This document shows, piece by piece, positions 7,504 through 9,199 of a stretch of DNA of 9,199 nucleotides (positions are counted from its first letter, which is position 1; every line of letters starts with the position of its first letter). Source of the DNA: Nitrospira sp. UBA5699. GTDB lineage: Bacteria > Nitrospirota > Nitrospiria > Nitrospirales > Nitrospiraceae. The stretch covers positions 1 through 9,199 of the forward strand of contig DIHJ01000025.1 of assembly GCA_002420105.1 (NCBI GenBank), in the 5' to 3' direction. The notes below the pieces were generated by a model. It was not told the DNA's origin. It saw only the letters and a program-made list of their open reading frames with translations, and ran no database searches. A program made the position numbers and the translations under genes.

Positions 7504-7743
7504 TCAGGCTGCGTCCGTCGCCGCGACAGGATTCCGCCGTTCTTTTGCCGTGCGGCGCACCCAACGGCGGGAACTCCGGTAAGGACTCTGCTCCCGGTCG
7601 GCGCGGTGCCGCAGCACCACCCCGTCCAGCACATCGCCGCAATTGAGACAACGCCATCCCGGAAACGCGATCTGACCGGTATCGTCCCACAGATCCGTAA
7701 ATCGTTCCCGCACCATACAACCGTGACATCGCAGGCAGGTCAT
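7504..7743 (-). CDS. Small zinc-ribbon protein (CxxCH...CxxC)
   Basis: A 79-residue cytoplasmic protein with two cysteine knuckles: C3-L-R-C6-H, with an extra C9, and C32-L-N-C35-G, about 26 residues apart. This spacing fits one zinc ribbon. The first 45 residues (to about GVVLRH) look like a folded domain. The tail (46-79) is strongly basic and could touch nucleic acid, which is a guess. I start at the ATG at 7743 because AGGAGG lies 6 bases upstream. An in-frame ATG at 7761 would translate that site as two rare AGG arginine codons. It lies fourth in the small-gene operon, 54 bases after the YtxH-type gene. I do not recognise a named family. Confidence 0.7.
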   Translation of the reverse strand: MTCLRCHGCMVRERFTDLWDDTGQIAFPGWRCLNCGDVLDGVVLRHRADREQSPYRSSRRWVRRTAKERRNPVAATDAA

Positions 7744-7749
7744 CGTCCA

Positions 7750-7755
7750 CCTCCT
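7750..7755 (-). promoter_or_regulatory. Ribosome binding site deciding the zinc-ribbon start
   Basis: AGGAGG on the minus strand, 6 bases before the ATG at 7743. It places the start directly before the first cysteine motif. Confidence 0.6.
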
Positions 7756-7797
7756 CGCCATGGGTCCTCCCATGAGGGAGGGCCCGTTCAATCCCGT

Positions 7798-8025
7798 TCA
7801 TGCAGCCAATCGCCGTCCTCGTTCGATCGCACGCCCCACTTTCCATCGCGCATCCGCGACGATATCCCCCGCGCGCCCGCCGAAATCCTCGGCCATGGCT
7901 CTCAGGCGCCGGCGCACCCTTGCGCCGGACTCGGGCGCCAGCAACAAGCCCGTGCCCGCTCCGACCATCACTCCTGTCAAGAACACGAACCCTCCCGTCA
8001 CGACTCTGTGCATGCGTTCCTTCAT
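7798..8025 (-). CDS. YtxH-domain small membrane protein
   Basis: A 75-residue protein with a single membrane helix (about 9-29, VTGGFVFLTGVMVGAGTGLL) directly followed by LLAPESGARVRRRL. That Gly-rich helix plus LLAP-x-SG-x-x-x-R-x-x-L pattern defines the YtxH family. The C-terminal 40 residues are amphipathic and basic, as usual for the family. YtxH proteins are associated with general stress responses in Firmicutes (B. subtilis ytxH belongs to the sigma-B regulon), but their molecular role is unknown. The ATG at 8025 is preceded by GGAGGTG. It follows the first zinc-ribbon gene by 32 bases, so cotranscription is likely. Confidence 0.82.
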   Translation of the reverse strand: MKERMHRVVTGGFVFLTGVMVGAGTGLLLAPESGARVRRRLRAMAEDFGGRAGDIVADARWKVGRAIERGRRLAA

Positions 8026-8057
8026 GGGACACCTCCGTTCGTTTCGTGCCTCCGCGT

Positions 8058-8357
8058 CTACTGCGTTCGCGCGCCCGCGCCGGGAGAAACCGGCCCGTAG
8101 CTCGTCCGTTCGATGTCCCGGACGAGGCGCTCTTCCGACAAACGCCAGTTCCCTTCATGACACCGGCTGCAACGTGCGGCCACCGTCGGGCTTCCCCCCC
8201 GCGCATCCACGCGGAGAACAAGGTAATACCGGCGGGTTCCGCAGGAGGCGCACGCGCCGCCGTCGAGTTGCTTGAGAACCCGCTTCGAGGGTAACGATTG
8301 CCCGTTCCATCCGCCGTGATTCGTGAACCGCTGATCGTCGCGATACGTGTTCATCAT
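8058..8357 (-). CDS. Small zinc-ribbon protein (CxxC...CxxCH)
   Basis: A 99-residue protein with cysteine pairs C36-A-S-C39 and C63-S-R-C66-H67, 23 residues apart, which is a typical zinc-ribbon arrangement. The N-terminal 30 residues and C-terminal 15 are low-complexity. Between the knuckles is a strand-like segment (RRYYLVLRVDARGG). Starts: the two tandem ATGs at 8357 and 8354 both follow GGAG, 5 and 8 bases away, and either could be used. It begins 35 bases after the end of the PilZ-like gene. No signal peptide or membrane segment. I do not recognise a named family. It is not an obvious duplicate of the zinc-ribbon protein at 7504-7743, since the cysteine spacing and flanks differ. Confidence 0.7.
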   Translation of the reverse strand: MMNTYRDDQRFTNHGGWNGQSLPSKRVLKQLDGGACASCGTRRYYLVLRVDARGGSPTVAARCSRCHEGNWRLSEERLVRDIERTSYGPVSPGAGARTQ

Positions 8358-8392
8358 AATGTCTCCTTCCCGGGCGGCACCCGGCCGGCAGG

Positions 8393-8755
8393 TCAATCGG
8401 CTTCGGCCTTCGCGAGGCGCGCGATCATTCCGTCCGTCACGCGCACCCCGATTCCAGGCGGAAATCCGAACTCGTCCGCCGACGGGCAGGCGGCGATCAC
8501 CTTCCCCGTCATCGTTTCCCGCTCTGTCAGTCGCCCCTCTTCCTCGGCCGCCTCCAGAATCAACGACGTCCCGGGAGGCAGCATCGACGGGGTGACCAGG
8601 AAGAGCGCGTGAGGCGCAGTCACGAATCCCAGCGCCTCCCCTTTCGTCCCCGTCTGGGCATGGTAGTGAACCCTGAGCCGTCCCGCCTCACGGCGGACCG
8701 GAAAGAACACCGTGCAGGACTCCGATGCTTGCGCGGCGCCGCCCTTCTTCCCCAT
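8393..8755 (-). CDS. Degenerate PilZ-like small protein, first gene of the operon
   Basis: A 120-residue soluble protein. From about 25 to 108 it follows the order of a PilZ beta-barrel: a first strand GRLRVHYHAQ, then ALGFVTAPHALFLVTPSMLPPGTSLILE where PilZ has its (D/N)xSxxG-G-F-x-(x)-T-x-x-x-(L)P-x-G-(x)-x-L stretch, then GKVIAACPS and PPGIGVRVTD in the place of the usual V-x-W and G(M/I)GVRF. The two c-di-GMP motifs, RxxxR and (D/N)xSxxG, are not present. If it is a PilZ fold, it is a non-binding member. An unrelated beta protein is the alternative. The ATG at 8755 is chosen because AAGGAGG lies 6 bases upstream. An in-frame ATG at 8800 (or GTG at 8803) also has a good ribosome site, GGAGG 7 bases away, but would translate the inner site as tandem rare AGG arginines. 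Confidence 0.65.
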   Translation of the reverse strand: MGKKGGAAQASESCTVFFPVRREAGRLRVHYHAQTGTKGEALGFVTAPHALFLVTPSMLPPGTSLILEAAEEEGRLTERETMTGKVIAACPSADEFGFPPGIGVRVTDGMIARLAKAEAD

Positions 8756-8761
8756 GCGGCT

Positions 8762-8768
8762 CCTCCTT
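8762..8768 (-). promoter_or_regulatory. Ribosome binding site of the PilZ-like gene (inner start)
   Basis: AAGGAGG, 6 bases before the ATG at 8755. A second site, GGAGG, serves the in-frame ATG at 8800. Two good starts in one frame 15 codons apart are present, so the N-terminus is not certain. Confidence 0.5.
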
Positions 8769-8847
8769 ACTCCGACCGCTCCCATGACTTTCGTTCCCAT
8801 CACGTCACCTCCGGGTCTTCACGACCTCCACCGTCATGCCGAATAAC

Positions 8848-8877
8848 GACCATATAGTCATAAGTGACTATATGGTC
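8848..8877. promoter_or_regulatory. Long inverted repeat, probable TetR-type double operator
   Basis: Two perfect 13-base arms, GACCATATAGTCA (8848-8860) and TGACTATATGGTC (8865-8877), flank a TAAG spacer. Each arm is itself close to a palindrome. GTGACTATATGGTCAC (8864-8879) has one mismatched pair, and the equivalent 16-mer at 8846-8861 has two. The element therefore looks like two tandem repressor sites with centres 18 bases apart, of the TGAC-N6-GTCA form common for TetR-family proteins. It directly follows the -10 box and covers the expected transcription start. The tetR gene at the end of the same operon is the obvious candidate binder. Confidence 0.65.
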
Positions 8878-8879
8878 AC

Positions 8880-8907
8880 TTTATACCGGACCACCCCCCT
8901 CAGTCAA
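8880..8907 (-). promoter_or_regulatory. Sigma-70-type promoter of the small-protein operon
   Basis: On the minus strand a -35 box TTGACT (8902-8907) and a -10 box TATAAA (8880-8885) are 16 bases apart. Both are five-of-six matches to the consensus. The start of transcription would fall near 8873, inside the inverted repeat, leaving about 75 bases of leader before the ATG at 8800 or 120 before 8755. The leader also holds a 10-codon frame from 8837 (MTVEVVKTRR), ending just before the GTG/ATG pair, with no ribosome site. Confidence 0.65.
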
Positions 8908-8929
8908 GCGTTTTGTTCCCTTTACCGGA

Positions 8930-9199
8930 AGACGGCTTTGACCCGACCTGTCCGCCTTGCCGCTGTATCGCCTCTCATGTGGCAGCCTGCTCCGCTTCAC
9001 ACCACGGCGCGCGTCCAGCACACCGAGGCGCTGCGCCGTGAGCAGCGCCAAGGCGTTGGTGTCGTCCCGTCCCGTGGCGATGATCAGTACGCTCGCGTTC
9101 TCGGTCACGGCGGCCCGGCAGGAGGTCGGCCTCAATGGCGCGATTCGAATCATCGTCAGCGTCGCCGAAGCCGAGAACGTCAAACTCTTCCGTCAGGGC
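8930..9199 (-). pseudogene. Probable frame-disrupted remnant of a TrkA-N/RCK-like domain
   Basis: On the minus strand one frame reads VTENASVLIIATGRDDTNAL followed by ALLTAQRLG (about 9106 down to 9020). This fits the second half of the TrkA-N/RCK nucleotide-binding domain of potassium channels and Kef-type transporters, where a GDA-type acidic turn is normally followed by an ENAD-V-I-ATG-DD-TN-LA segment. The expected upstream part, GFGDADDDSNRAIEADLLPG, is visible but in another frame, so a frameshift near 9105 is implied. Downstream the sequence loses family character. No complete gene or good start is present, and the operon promoter lies beyond its 3' end. The assignment rests on short motifs. 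A chance resemblance or a sequencing error are alternatives. Confidence 0.35.

Noticed and set aside
7385..8221. Long N-terminal extension of the CBM48-like frame
   Set aside because: It would run through the zinc-ribbon and YtxH genes in the wrong frame, while the ATG at 7384 has an excellent ribosome site.

Overview
The window is GC-rich, densely coded DNA from what looks like a Gram-negative bacterium. It carries a sigma-54 activator of the NtrC type, a CHASE3/HAMP/GAF histidine kinase and a large MscS channel with an export signal. The lineage cannot be fixed from the sequence. The run of tiny zinc-ribbon, YtxH and PilZ-like proteins with AAGGAGG-type ribosome sites reminds me of Nitrospirota, but that is a guess. 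I see no tRNA, rRNA, CRISPR array, transposase or integrase.

Left part (1-4100, minus strand). A gene start at the extreme left edge leaves the window after six codons. About 500 bases of non-coding DNA follow, with an AT-rich island. Then comes a tightly coupled two-component pair, transcribed right to left: a membrane sensor kinase (2004-4100) and its NtrC-type response regulator (526-1995), 8 bases apart. A 244-base divergent spacer separates the kinase from a plus-strand MscS-family channel (4345-6048). That layout would allow co-regulation, but no shared site is visible.

Right part (6370-8907, minus strand). Six small genes run in one direction in an apparent operon: a degenerate PilZ-like protein, a zinc-ribbon protein, a YtxH-type membrane protein, a second zinc-ribbon protein, a standalone CBM48/isoamylase-early-set domain, and a TetR-family repressor at the end. 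Upstream of the first gene is a recognisable promoter (TTGACT, 16 bases, TATAAA). Directly after its -10 box lies a 13+4+13 base inverted repeat that resolves into two overlapping TetR-like operators. The simplest model is a repressor-controlled, autoregulated unit of small accessory or stress proteins whose inducer is unknown.

The right edge (about 8930-9199) holds what looks like a frame-disrupted remnant of a TrkA-N/RCK nucleotide-binding domain, with no intact gene. The most interesting object is the TetR-controlled small-protein operon. Every gene is individually modest, but the combination of glycogen-binding-like fold, PilZ-like fold, two zinc ribbons and YtxH under one operator is not a system I can name.
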